From an uncultured Granulosicoccaceae bacterium (GTDB taxonomy: Bacteria > Pseudomonadota > Gammaproteobacteria > Granulosicoccales > Granulosicoccaceae), in contig CAKZUP010000004.1 of NCBI GenBank assembly GCA_937922945.1, forward strand, positions 1 to 64,000: a stretch of DNA of 64,000 nt. Reading direction: 5' to 3'. A program made the position numbers and the translations under genes. The notes beneath the pieces are model-generated. The model ran no database searches, was not told the origin of the DNA, and worked only from the letters and a program-made list of their open reading frames with translations. This document shows positions 53,830-64,000 of this stretch, in pieces. Position 1 is the stretch's first letter, and each line of letters opens with the position of its first letter.

Positions 53830-54933
53830 ATGGCAAATGTAGAATTTAAAAACGCAATTAAGCGCTACGGCAATATTACTGTCATCCATGGCATCGATTT
53901 AAAACTAGATTCGGGCGATTTTGTCGTTTTTGTCGGCCCCTCCGGCTGTGGCAAGTCGACCTTGTTGCGGATGGTCGCCGGTTTGGAAGATCTTTCCGAA
54001 GGTGAGGTGCATATCGGTGATAAAAACATGACTGATGTAGCTGCGGTCGATCGTGGAATCGCTATGGTGTTTCAATCTTACGCGTTGTATCCCCACATGA
54101 CGGTAGCCGAGAATATGGGTTTCGGATTGCGTATGAACGGCGTCGATAAGAACATTATTAAAGAGAAAGTGGATATCGCGGCGAAAACGCTCCAACTGGA
54201 AGAGTTGCTTGATCGTAAGCCTAAAAATATGTCGGGAGGTCAGAGGCAACGGGTTGCCATTGGTCGCGCGATAGTTCGTGATCCGGATGTGTTCCTGTTT
54301 GATGAACCTTTGTCTAATCTTGATGCTGAATTGCGTGTGGAGATGCGCCTTCAAATAGCGCGTTTGCACAAACAACTTGGCGCCACCATGATCTATGTCA
54401 CCCACGATCAGGTAGAGGCCATGACGATGGCTGATAAAATTGTTGTGCTACGTAGTGGAAAGGTAGAGCAAGTTGGCTCTCCGTTAGAGTTATATCATCA
54501 CCCTCAAAATCTTTTTGTCGCAGGCTTCATCGGTTCACCGAGGATGAATCTGGTTAAAGGCACACTGATAGAGGGCAGTGCGAGCAGCGCCACAATAGAA
54601 CTAACCGATGGTACGAAAGCGACTATTCCAGTCGATGCAGCTCGGGGTGTGGCAGGTTCGGCGGTAACACTTGGCATCAGACCAGAAGATTTAGGTAAAG
54701 ATGAAGGCAGTTTTACATTGCAGATGCGCGTAGACGTTGCTGAACGACTGGGCGGGAGCACCTATCTGTATGGCGGCTGCGCTGGCCTGGATAATTTTGT
54801 TGTTCAGCGCGCCGGTTTGGATGCAACACAAAGTGGTAGCAATACCGATATTCGAATTCCGGAAAGTGATTGCCATTTATTCGACGATGCGGGTATTTAC
54901 TTTCCGCGGCTAACCGATGCCGGTCGCAGCTGA
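53830..54933 (+). CDS. Sugar ABC transporter ATP-binding protein (MalK/MsmK/UgpC type)
   Basis: 367 residues. Walker A GPSGCGKST (36-44), signature MSGGQRQRV (from about 134), Walker B VFLFDEP (Asp158-Glu159), then a TOBE-type regulatory domain (about 240-360) typical of sugar importer ATPases. It supplies energy to the two permeases at 42754-44795, from which it is separated by the catabolic genes. It follows the IclR gene by 38 bases and is likely co-transcribed with it. Confidence 0.93.
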   Translation: MANVEFKNAIKRYGNITVIHGIDLKLDSGDFVVFVGPSGCGKSTLLRMVAGLEDLSEGEVHIGDKNMTDVAAVDRGIAMVFQSYALYPHMTVAENMGFGLRMNGVDKNIIKEKVDIAAKTLQLEELLDRKPKNMSGGQRQRVAIGRAIVRDPDVFLFDEPLSNLDAELRVEMRLQIARLHKQLGATMIYVTHDQVEAMTMADKIVVLRSGKVEQVGSPLELYHHPQNLFVAGFIGSPRMNLVKGTLIEGSASSATIELTDGTKATIPVDAARGVAGSAVTLGIRPEDLGKDEGSFTLQMRVDVAERLGGSTYLYGGCAGLDNFVVQRAGLDATQSGSNTDIRIPESDCHLFDDAGIYFPRLTDAGRS

Positions 54934-54988
54934 TACAAAAGCCACCTGCCGATATAGAAAAGGCAAACGCAGCGAACATGTTGGTCGT

Positions 54989-55666
54989 CTAAATTTGGGT
55001 TATCAGCGTTGAATCTGCGGAGCCTTGCAGGTGTGGAACCGTGTTGTAGTCCACCACGCACACGCCATGTCGATTAAACAGAATGTTGGTGACCGAGGCA
55101 TTACGCGTTTGCCATAAGGCATGCATAGTGACATCGAAGTTAGATTGCATAACATGGGATAGAATGGTCGATATCACACCGCCTGATGTGAAAACCGCAA
55201 GGTTCGCTTGAGCCTTATCCGGATGGGCCGATCGGTGCTCGGCAACGCACTCGTTTATAGCATTCCAACCCTGGTTCGAAAAATCTTGCCAGCTCATCGT
55301 GTCTGGGTGGGCAGGCGCATCGCGCCAGCGCTCCATAATTTCAACGTATTGATCGAACGTAAAGTCTTTGCCCACATCCGATTGCACACCGTTACCATAA
55401 AGCTTGTCGATAGTGGCGTGATCATACTCATTGAGGGCGTCCAGTGTTTGCACAGTTGGGCGATTTTCAAAACTCTCAAGGGTAAGCTCAGCCGTGTGTT
55501 GTTGCCGTTCCAAACCACCGCTATAAGCTGCATCAATTTTAATACCTGATAGCTTCCAGAATTTGCCGAGCCGCAGCGCTTGCTCTTTACCGATTTCCGA
55601 CAGGCGGTCGTAATTGTCTGTTCCTGCTGAGGCTTGTCCGTGTCTAATCAGGTATACGTGGGTCAT
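54989..55666 (-). CDS. Histidine phosphatase family protein
   Basis: About 225 residues. The RHG motif in MTHVYLIRHGQASAGTDNYDRLSEIGKEQA places the phospho-acceptor His near residue 9. SGGLERQQHTAELTL has the second Arg, and a late VFTSGGVISTIL carries catalytic-pocket residues in place of the usual His. Phosphoglycerate-mutase-like fold; the substrate cannot be told. The frame opens at 55723, but ATG 55666 at the conserved N-terminus is preferred. Confidence 0.84.
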   Translation of the reverse strand: MTHVYLIRHGQASAGTDNYDRLSEIGKEQALRLGKFWKLSGIKIDAAYSGGLERQQHTAELTLESFENRPTVQTLDALNEYDHATIDKLYGNGVQSDVGKDFTFDQYVEIMERWRDAPAHPDTMSWQDFSNQGWNAINECVAEHRSAHPDKAQANLAVFTSGGVISTILSHVMQSNFDVTMHALWQTRNASVTNILFNRHGVCVVDYNTVPHLQGSADSTLITQI

Positions 55667-55967
55667 TGAGGGGGCCTTGTAATCCACTTGTTTAGTCTGA
55701 CAAGTGTAATCAGCTACGGCCACTTTGTGTGATTCGTCGCATACCGAGGGCTGATTTGAGAACAGTTGCGCAAGTAGGTAAAAAGTTTGGCGAATTGGTG
55801 CGTGCGATTTTCACCCCAGTTTAAGCCGGGCAATCCGACAACCGTTACACGTCTTGATAAAGGCAATTAGATGGCAACCTAGAAGAAATCGTATGGTCGC
55901 AATGATCCAACAGTCCTACTTTACGACACCCAAGACGAGCTATGTCGGGATGGGTGAGAATAAAGCA

Positions 55968-56345
55968 ATGAAACGCATTCTGCTGGTGGATAATCAGGCG
56001 CACGTGTTGCGCGTGATGAAGTCCTCTCTCGATCGCAACGGCTACGAAGTCGATACCGCTCTGAGCGCGGACGTTGCGCTGGGGATGCTACGGGAAAATC
56101 AGTATGATGTTCTTATCACCGATAATGGTCTGGACAAATTAGACGGTCAGCAGCTCATTGACACTATCAGCGATCAATTTCAGTCCCGGGCACCGGCCAT
56201 GTTTCTGGTCACCGATACTGATGACGAGGCGCTGGAGCAGTGGAGTGCGGAGCTTGATCGAATTGAGTGCCTGCAAAAACCGATTAGCCTGCGTTATCTG
56301 GTTGGTCGATTGAATGAGCTTTTCGGCAAATACGAGAAAGAGTAA
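55968..56345 (+). CDS. Receiver-only response regulator
   Basis: About 125 residues (from ATG 55968, MKRILLVDNQAHVLRVMKSSL). A single receiver domain with the likely phospho-acceptor Asp in VLITDNGLDKLDG (about 56) and Lys in CLQKPISL. The second acidic residue after VD is Asn (VDN), a small departure from the usual DD pair. The frame is open from 55854, and ATG 55950 is another candidate start. No kinase gene is adjacent. Confidence 0.75.
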   Translation: MKRILLVDNQAHVLRVMKSSLDRNGYEVDTALSADVALGMLRENQYDVLITDNGLDKLDGQQLIDTISDQFQSRAPAMFLVTDTDDEALEQWSAELDRIECLQKPISLRYLVGRLNELFGKYEKE

Positions 56346-56431
56346 GCCGGCTTTGATCGTTAAACGGGGCGCGACTCAACACGTGAGTTTCCTGCGTCTG
56401 TTGTGTGTGATTAATTCCACGACTGATTTTG

Positions 56432-56707
56432 CTACTTGCGCGGAGCGATAATACTGGTTGCGATATTCGCCACCAAGCTGACCAGAAACGACATTAATAG
56501 CGCGGCAACCAACGTATCCACCAACGTGTTCGATGTGACAAGCGTAGCGTCGAATCCGTCTCTTAGTATAATTCCTGCAAACGCACTCACGGCACCGATA
56601 ACCGCAGCTGCCGGGTAGGCGAGCCAGCTTCGCACGAAGAGCTTGCACATTAATACGCCCACTCCAGCACCTAGTAATGCAAACAATAATGGCATGATAG
56701 TACGCAT
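56432..56707 (-). CDS. Small integral membrane protein, family not recognised
   Basis: 91 residues with three likely membrane helices (about 3-20, 31-48, 63-83) and a basic C-terminus (APRK). An AGGGG ribosome-binding site 6 bases before the ATG supports translation. No known domain is recognised. It is divergent from the DMT transporter gene with about 85 bases between. Confidence 0.6.
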   Translation of the reverse strand: MRTIMPLLFALLGAGVGVLMCKLFVRSWLAYPAAAVIGAVSAFAGIILRDGFDATLVTSNTLVDTLVAALLMSFLVSLVANIATSIIAPRK

Positions 56708-56792
56708 GTAAACCCCTTTTCGTATTCCGTCGTCGGTACAATGTGCATCGGCAGCTGTGCCACACTATAGCGAATAACAGGGTGTTCGGACA

Positions 56793-57752
56793 ATGAGTTC
56801 AGATTCTCCAGCAACGGGGATATTCCGCGGAATTGGCCTCTCGCTGCTGGGTTACGCGCTGTTTAGCCTGCACGATGCGCTCATCAAGAGCATCGATGGC
56901 GTACCGGTTTTTCAAATTGTTTTCTTTGTTGTTCTTTTCAGCTTCGTGCCTTTTGTTTTCATGTTGGCGTTTAGTACAAAGGAAATATCCTTACGCCCCC
57001 AACTGCCGGGCCTGGTTGCGCTGCGTTGCGTGTTCACGGTTAGTTCGTTGTTATGTGTGTTCTATGCATTCAACAGCTTGCCGATGACGCAAGTTTATTC
57101 GTTGCTGTTTGCGGCTCCGGTGATGATTACCTTGCTCTCTATATTCGTACTTGGCGAGAAAGTGAAAGTCATTCGCTGGATCGCGATTCTACTGGGACTT
57201 GCCGGTATTATTGTGGTTCTGCAGCCCAATAATGTCGAACTTTCGCTCGGACATTTGGCAGCGTTGGCCGGTGCAGCAAGTGTGGCTTGCACATCGGTCA
57301 TTACTCGCAAAATTGGTTCACGCGAACACAGTGTTACGTTGCTACTTTACCCGATGCTAGCCAATGTAGTGGTCAGTGGCGCGCTGGTCATGCTGGTTTA
57401 TCAGCCCATGCCCGGTATAGCGCTGCTGAAAATGTGTGCTATTGGCCTCATTAGTGTTATGGGGCAAATGCTCATGATTAACGCCTATCGCAGTTGTGAA
57501 GCCCAGTACATCGCACCGATGCAATACAGCCAGATGCTTTGGGCCATAGTATATGGTGCGCTGGTATTTAATGAGTCTATCGATCGGAATGTGGTGCTGG
57601 GCTCGTTGATTATCGTTATCTCCGGTTTGCTGTTTATATGGCGAGAATTGGTGGTATCAGTCGCTCAACCGGTGCTGCGAACGCGTAATACGCGTGCCAC
57701 TGGTGGCCCTCAGGCAGTGTCCGTAGAATCGGATAAAATGAGTGGCAATTAG
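56793..57752 (+). CDS. EamA/DMT-family transporter
   Basis: 319 residues with about ten membrane helices in two EamA repeats (about 14-145 and 155-285). Features include YALFSLHDALIKSI near the start, ALRCVFTVSSLLCVFYAFNSLPMTQVYSLLFAAPVMITLLS, and YIAPMQYSQMLWAIVYGALVFNESID in the second repeat. Drug/metabolite exporter; substrate unknown. The C-terminal tail of about 25 residues is cytoplasmic and polar. Confidence 0.9.
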   Translation: MSSDSPATGIFRGIGLSLLGYALFSLHDALIKSIDGVPVFQIVFFVVLFSFVPFVFMLAFSTKEISLRPQLPGLVALRCVFTVSSLLCVFYAFNSLPMTQVYSLLFAAPVMITLLSIFVLGEKVKVIRWIAILLGLAGIIVVLQPNNVELSLGHLAALAGAASVACTSVITRKIGSREHSVTLLLYPMLANVVVSGALVMLVYQPMPGIALLKMCAIGLISVMGQMLMINAYRSCEAQYIAPMQYSQMLWAIVYGALVFNESIDRNVVLGSLIIVISGLLFIWRELVVSVAQPVLRTRNTRATGGPQAVSVESDKMSGN

Positions 57753-57802
57753 CACACGGGGTCGCACAGTAGTTTGAATCAGAAAAGCGCGAACAATGAA
57801 AA

Positions 57803-58138
57803 ATGAGTATCGATCTGGAATTTCTGTCTGAAGAAGTGCTCAAAGCCGCTGGGTTAAGGATGCCGTTTGGTAAATTTGAGGGCACCCGCCTTATCGATTT
57901 GCCCGAACCGTATGTTGTCTGGTTTAAGCAGCAGGGTTTCCCAAAGGGCCGGTTGGGAGAGCAAATGGCGCTCGTTTACGAGATCAAGGCCAATGGCCTT
58001 GAAAAGCTCATTCGGCCACTGCTGGAACCCGCTCCGGGCGCCGAAAACATTCATGGAAACGTCGGGCCCGGTACTGCGGTTGACGTATCTACGGAAGAAC
58101 CTGGTACGCAAGTGAAAACAGACAGCGATCCACCTTGA
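57803..58138 (+). CDS. DUF3820 family protein
   Basis: 111 residues. The core (about 18-75; MPFGKFEGTRLIDLPEPYVVWFKQQGFPKGRLGEQMALVYEI) matches DUF3820, also annotated as a quorum-sensing-regulated virulence factor family in Pseudomonas. Function is unknown. The C-terminal 40 residues are polar and less conserved. It follows the transporter by 50 bases on the same strand. Confidence 0.85.
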   Translation: MSIDLEFLSEEVLKAAGLRMPFGKFEGTRLIDLPEPYVVWFKQQGFPKGRLGEQMALVYEIKANGLEKLIRPLLEPAPGAENIHGNVGPGTAVDVSTEEPGTQVKTDSDPP

Positions 58139-58169
58139 CCCGGAGCCACAGGGTGGTTAATCTTTACCC

Positions 58170-58238
58170 ATGATCACACGCCAAAGACGACTGCTGCTTA
58201 TTCGCCCGGCCCCTTTCAGGGAGTCGGGAGCTCGCTAA
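58170..58238 (+). CDS. Candidate leu leader peptide
   Basis: A 22-codon frame, ATG to TAA, with three consecutive Leu codons and an Ile codon (CTG CTG CTT ATT) at codons 8-11, surrounded by Arg and Pro. It is about 420 bases upstream of leuA. Right after the Leu codons the hairpin CCCGGCCCCT/AGGGAGTCGGG (58205-58228) begins, and a second stem (GCCCAATTGG with CCAGTTGGGC) follows. This is the arrangement of ribosome-stalling attenuation. Against it: the ribosome-binding site is weak and no canonical T-run terminator is clear. Confidence 0.4.
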   Translation: MITRQRRLLLIRPAPFRESGAR

Positions 58239-58338
58239 TTTGCCCAATTGGTTTGTCCGTACAGGTTAACTACCCCTAATACGGCAACTAACCCGTAAAG
58301 ATAAATTATTCCAGTTGGGCTCAGTCATCGTTTTCAGC

Positions 58339-58364
58339 GAAAAATGTCAGTGAAAAATGCCAGT
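58339..58364. repeat. Tandem 13-bp duplication
   Basis: GAAAAATGTCAGT (58339-58351) is followed directly by GAAAAATGCCAGT (58352-58364), one difference. Part of the leuA leader; function not evident. Confidence 0.7.
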
Positions 58365-58452
58365 TGAGGCGCAAGTCAGTAAAACCACTGGTCAGCAAAT
58401 ATAGCCACTGGCACCACCGTGAGATCAGCATGTTTAGGCAGTTCAGCAGTAA

Positions 58453-60366
<1,914 letters not shown>

Positions 60367-60429
60367 ACTCAATGTTGAATCGATTATTGAAGCGACTTTG
60401 TTCGAATAAAAATACGGAAAATAATTTGC

Positions 60430-62754
60430 ATGAGTAAAAAATTCGACAAAGACGCGATCGATTATCACCGCTACCCAGTGCCGGGAAAGCTGGAGATCAA
60501 CGCGACTAAAAATATGGTGAACCAGCGCGATCTTGCGCTGGCTTATTCACCTGGTGTTGCTGCGGCTTGTCGTGAAATAGTTGCCGATCCTTTGCAGGTT
60601 GGGGAACTCACTGCAAGGGCTAATTTGGTTGCGGTTATTACCAATGGCACTGCGGTGTTGGGTCTTGGTCCGATTGGCGCTTTGGCATCCAAACCAGTCA
60701 TGGAAGGTAAGGCCGTGCTGTTTAAGAAGTTTGCCAATGTCGATGTGTTCGACATTGAGCTCGATACCACCGATGTCGATCGCTTTGTAGATGCAGTGTC
60801 GTTAATGGAACCCACATTTGGTGGCATTAATCTGGAAGATATCAAGGCGCCGGAGTGTTTCGAGATTGAGAAAAAACTTCGTGAACGTATGAACATTCCG
60901 GTATTTCATGACGATCAGCATGGGACCGCGATTGTTGTTGCGGCGGCTATTCGCAATGGTTTAAAGCTAGTTGGTAAAGAATTAAGTGACGTAAGCCTGG
61001 TTTGCTCTGGTGCAGGAGCTGCTGCTCTGGCGTGTTTGAATTTGTTGGTGTTCATGGGGTTGAAAAAAGATCGCGTGACTGTGTGCGACATCGACGGTGT
61101 TATTCACAGTGGTCGGTTAGACACGCTTGACGAGTATCGCGCAATCTATGCTCGTGACACAGATGCCCGAGTGCTGGACGATGTTATAAGCGACGCCGAC
61201 ATCTTTCTGGGTTTATCAGCGCCGAATGTATTGTCTGGCGAACAAGTGGCTCGCATGGCACCCAACCCCTTTATATTGGCTTTGGCCAATCCGGATCCTG
61301 AGATCAGTCCTGAAGAGGTTTATAAAGTGCGCGACGATGCAGTGATCGCCACTGGCCGTTCGGATTTCCCGAATCAGGTCAATAACGTTTTGTGCTTTCC
61401 GTTTCTATTCCGGGGTGCTCTCGATGTTGGTGCCACAGAAATCAATGCCGAAATGCAAGCTGCTTGCGTGGAGGCAATTGCCGATATTGCGACTAAAGAA
61501 GCCTCCGATGTTGTCTCTGCCGCTTACGGTGGTCAACCGTTTCGATTCGGACGTGAATACCTAATACCAAAACCCTTCGATCCGCGTCTAATGACAGAGA
61601 TACCGCCGCGCGTTGCAAAGGCGGCGATGGACAGTGGTGTGTGCACCAGACCGATTAAAGATTTTGATGAGTACCATCGTAAACTTCGCGACTTCGTGTT
61701 CCGCTCCGGTTTAGTCATGAAGCCGGTGTTCGAGCAAGCGCAGGCGAACCTGCAAAACGTGGTGTTAGCAGAGGGCGAATCGACACGTGTATTGAATGCA
61801 GTTCAAATACTGGTCGATGACGCTATTTGTCGTCCACTGCTGATTGGTCGCGAAGATGTTATCAAAGAAAATATCGATGAGCTTGGGTTGCGTTTAAAAG
61901 TGGGCGACGGTTTCGATGTGCTTGACCCGGGCAATAACCCCAATTTTGATCGGCACGTTGATGTGTATCACCGGATGATGCAGAGACAAGGGGTATCGCC
62001 TGAGTACGCATCGAACGTTATTCGATCGCGTAATACTGCTCTAGGTGCATTACTGGTTAGCTGTTTCGAAGCAGATGCATTGGTGTGTGGAACGCAAGGC
62101 GCCTATGCGCGGCACTTGCGTTATTTGTGCGACATTATTGGTATCCGCGACGATGTATCCGATATTTCAGCGCTCATACTAATGATTTTGAATTCCGGTA
62201 CGGTGTTCCTCACCGACACGCACGTCACAGTCGATCCGAGTGCTGAAGAGATTGCCGAGACCGCGGGTATGGCGGCTAACATTGTTAAGCGTTTCGGCAT
62301 GGTGCCTAAAATTGGCTTACTGTCTCATTCGAATTTCGGTAGCCGAAACAATACCAGTGCCACCAAAATGCGAGAGGCGCGACGCATTATTCGCAAACAG
62401 TTTCCGAATTTAGCGGTTGAAGGTGAGATGCACGCCGATGCCGCATTGTCGCAGGAGACCCGCGACCGTATTTTCCCGAATGCAGGCTTTGAAGGTTCGG
62501 CTAACCTGCTGGTTATGCCTAATCTTGATGCTGCCAACATCGCTTATAATTTTGTGAAAACGGTGGGTGATGGATTACCTGTGGGGCCAATCTTGATGGG
62601 GTTGCGGCGGCCTGCGCACGTGGTCACCGAATCAACCACAGTCAGGGGTATTGTGAATCTATGTGCCATTGCGGCGGTCGATGCAATCGACTTTAAAAAC
62701 AGTAACCCGGATGCCAAAGCGCGCCGCCAGGCTGAGATTGCAGAACTGTTTTAA
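60430..62754 (+). CDS. maeB: NADP-type malic enzyme with phosphotransacetylase-like domain
   Basis: 774 residues, the length of MaeB. The malic enzyme part spans residues about 17-400 ([69 protein letters not shown] for NADP binding, [22 protein letters not shown]). A PTA-like domain follows (about 430-765; [32 protein letters not shown]). It makes pyruvate, CO2 and NADPH from malate. The PTA part is usually regulatory and without full activity. It lies 63 bases after leuA on the same strand. Confidence 0.95.
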   Translation: MSKKFDKDAIDYHRYPVPGKLEINATKNMVNQRDLALAYSPGVAAACREIVADPLQVGELTARANLVAVITNGTAVLGLGPIGALASKPVMEGKAVLFKKFANVDVFDIELDTTDVDRFVDAVSLMEPTFGGINLEDIKAPECFEIEKKLRERMNIPVFHDDQHGTAIVVAAAIRNGLKLVGKELSDVSLVCSGAGAAALACLNLLVFMGLKKDRVTVCDIDGVIHSGRLDTLDEYRAIYARDTDARVLDDVISDADIFLGLSAPNVLSGEQVARMAPNPFILALANPDPEISPEEVYKVRDDAVIATGRSDFPNQVNNVLCFPFLFRGALDVGATEINAEMQAACVEAIADIATKEASDVVSAAYGGQPFRFGREYLIPKPFDPRLMTEIPPRVAKAAMDSGVCTRPIKDFDEYHRKLRDFVFRSGLVMKPVFEQAQANLQNVVLAEGESTRVLNAVQILVDDAICRPLLIGREDVIKENIDELGLRLKVGDGFDVLDPGNNPNFDRHVDVYHRMMQRQGVSPEYASNVIRSRNTALGALLVSCFEADALVCGTQGAYARHLRYLCDIIGIRDDVSDISALILMILNSGTVFLTDTHVTVDPSAEEIAETAGMAANIVKRFGMVPKIGLLSHSNFGSRNNTSATKMREARRIIRKQFPNLAVEGEMHADAALSQETRDRIFPNAGFEGSANLLVMPNLDAANIAYNFVKTVGDGLPVGPILMGLRRPAHVVTESTTVRGIVNLCAIAAVDAIDFKNSNPDAKARRQAEIAELF

Positions 62755-62909
62755 ACGTATGAGTGACAGTGTCGCAAGGGCCGCGTGGAAATGTATTGCA
62801 CGTAGCATCACTGAGGACGTTCCAACGGGTGTGTTTGTCTACAAATGATCACACCAAAAACGCCTTGGTACTGCTAACATGGGCTATGCGAACTAAAAGC
62901 TAACTGCAT

Positions 62910-63272
62910 ATGGATCTCGAATTCTTTCTTAATCGATTGGAAACGCAGCCTGAAACGGTTGAGTTTCCCGATGCTATAGCGTTAATTAACAAGCTGTACA
63001 CGTATGTGCCTACCGCCTTTCGCAACCACGATATCGTCAATGAAGCAGGGCAGAATACCGGTTCGTGTAAGCTCTTTGCGTTCGCGCGTTTACACGATTT
63101 AACTCAGGAACAAACACTGGCCTGCTTTGGCGCTTATTACCGGGCAGATGTTCTGAAAAACCCAGATGGAGATTCGCACCCGAATATTCGGCAGTTTATG
63201 CTGACCGGTTGGGACGGAATAGAATTCGAAGGCGTGCCGCTGCGGGCAAAGAATCCGCTCGATAAAGCGTAG
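62910..63272 (+). CDS. HopJ family protein
   Basis: 120 residues covering the whole HopJ family domain: FLNRLETQPETVEFPDAIALINKLYTYVPTAFRN, AGQNTGSCKLFAFARLHDLTQEQTLACFGAYYR, and HPNIRQFMLTGWDGIEFEGVPL. The family takes its name from a Pseudomonas type III effector, but it is common in free-living bacteria without type III secretion and none is seen here. Function unknown. Convergent with the DUF445 gene. Confidence 0.87.
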   Translation: MDLEFFLNRLETQPETVEFPDAIALINKLYTYVPTAFRNHDIVNEAGQNTGSCKLFAFARLHDLTQEQTLACFGAYYRADVLKNPDGDSHPNIRQFMLTGWDGIEFEGVPLRAKNPLDKA

Positions 63273-63290
63273 ACTTCATACAACGCAGTT

Positions 63291-64000
63291 CTAATAAAAC
63301 GCAGAAAACAGCCCTGCAATAAGGCCAATAAGCCCACCAAACACACCGCCCCAAACCACCAGCCAACCAAGATGCTTGCGTATCATCTGTTGCATGATAT
63401 CGCGAACCATTTCTGGCGTTAGCTCATCGAGCCTTGCTTGCAGTATGGCGTCAAGTCGAGTCATGAACTGGTCGCTGCTGGCCATGTTGGAAACCTGGTC
63501 GTTAACGATTTTCTGGAACCGTGGAGAGTTTGCCGCGTCTGCAAGGTATTTACCCATGCGTCGTTTAAACGGTTCACGCATACCATCAAGCGCAGATTCT
63601 CCGCCGATCATACCGAGCATGGAACCAAAGGACGACTCCATAACAGTTTCTACCAGTTGGTCGTAGGCCACATCGAGATCAACGCCGGCTATGATCGGCT
63701 GTAAATCGATGTTCATTCCACCATCCGGATTGGCGAATACTTTTTCAACGCGTTCTTTATTGAACAAATGCTCGTGCACCATGCGCAGGATGCCTTTTTT
63801 GAATTGTTCAAAATGCAAAACAATCACACCCGAGCCGTAAAGCCCTGGCACCCTTTCGAACAACATGTGCACGGCCAGCCAGTTGGTTAACGCACCCGAT
63901 AGCGCAAACAAACCAGTGCTAAACACGATTGACTTGATGGGGTCGGAGAACAGAAAGCTTACGGCTATCAGCAGTAGCGCAACCAGATTCGGCAAGATGT
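63291..64000 (-). CDS. DUF445 family membrane protein (5' end at window edge)
   Basis: At least 234 residues. N-terminal membrane helices with FALSGALTNWLAVHMLFERVPGLYGSGVIVLHFEQFKKGI, the DUF445 signature in which the loop NWLAVHMLF is conserved, a long helical middle and a C-terminal membrane helix (LVVWGGVFGGLIGLIAGLFSAFY). Function unknown. The frame is open to the right edge; the first possible start in view is a TTG at 63995, so the true start probably lies outside. Confidence 0.83.
   Translation of the reverse strand, partial: ILPNLVALLLIAVSFLFSDPIKSIVFSTGLFALSGALTNWLAVHMLFERVPGLYGSGVIVLHFEQFKKGILRMVHEHLFNKERVEKVFANPDGGMNIDLQPIIAGVDLDVAYDQLVETVMESSFGSMLGMIGGESALDGMREPFKRRMGKYLADAANSPRFQKIVNDQVSNMASSDQFMTRLDAILQARLDELTPEMVRDIMQQMIRKHLGWLVVWGGVFGGLIGLIAGLFSAFY

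Noticed and set aside
53905-54405. 166-codon frame antisense to the ABC ATPase
   Set aside because: Lies wholly opposite Walker A, signature and Walker B coding sequence; no independent support.
56376-56765. 129-codon Arg/Cys-rich frame overlapping the small membrane protein
   Set aside because: Composition is typical of an off-frame translation. The 91-residue frame has a ribosome-binding site and clean membrane helices.

Overview
This 64 kb window reads as a chromosomal segment of a free-living, probably marine, Gram-negative bacterium, most likely a gammaproteobacterium. The evidence is the mix of genes: lipoproteins with clear lipoboxes, a TRAP transporter, sulfoacetaldehyde acetyltransferase (Xsc), a PhoX-type phosphatase, DUF1501/DUF1800 surface-type proteins and an MaeB-type malic enzyme. 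No rRNA, tRNA, CRISPR array, prophage or insertion sequence was seen. The genus is not proven; a Granulosicoccus- or Arenicella-like organism would fit. Coding density is high, with about 55 supported genes.

Layout. 1-5.4 kb: a phytochrome-like hybrid histidine kinase (cut by the left edge) with its own response regulator, a Spy-like periplasmic protein divergent from a Crp/Fnr regulator, a cupin and an HD hydrolase. 5.7-12.4 kb: a CHRD/spondin lipoprotein, then a TRAP transporter (dctP-Q-M) followed by a Cache-domain histidine kinase and a LuxR-type response regulator. 12.4-21.4 kb: an RND efflux pump with its fusion protein, a hydrolase lipoprotein, a glycerophosphodiester phosphodiesterase, an inositol-monophosphatase-family enzyme and an Ig/cadherin-like lipoprotein. 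21.7-28.2 kb: a TolA-like repeat protein with an OmpA-like end, a coiled-coil membrane protein, a MocR regulator, xsc and a beta-hydroxyacid dehydrogenase. 28.4-36.1 kb: a Kelch/thrombospondin-3 protein, a striking Cys/Trp block-repeat protein with a peptidoglycan-binding end, YdjM-like and DUF1840 proteins, and the DUF1501/DUF1800 pair. 36.5-42.5 kb: a molybdopterin oxidoreductase, a YHS protein, a Ca/Na antiporter and PhoX with a convincing PHO box.

42.7-54.9 kb is a galactoside catabolic island. Minus-strand genes for alpha-galactosidase (GH36), galactokinase, GalT, beta-galactosidase (GH42), a sugar-binding protein and two permeases stand back-to-back with an IclR regulator and the ABC ATPase. 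Two perfect palindromes lie in the 93 bp divergent region, and an intra-operon terminator follows the binding-protein gene. 55-64 kb is mostly housekeeping: histidine phosphatase, response regulator, DMT transporter, DUF3820, leuA with a likely Leu leader peptide, maeB, a HopJ-family protein and a DUF445 protein cut by the right edge.

The least explained items are the Cys/Trp block-repeat protein (30141-31538), the TolA-like/coiled-coil gene pair (21708-23692), the ATTCAC/GTGAAT operator array (36183-36264) and the leuA leader region. Most of the window is recognisable metabolism and transport. No defence, secretion or mobile system was found.
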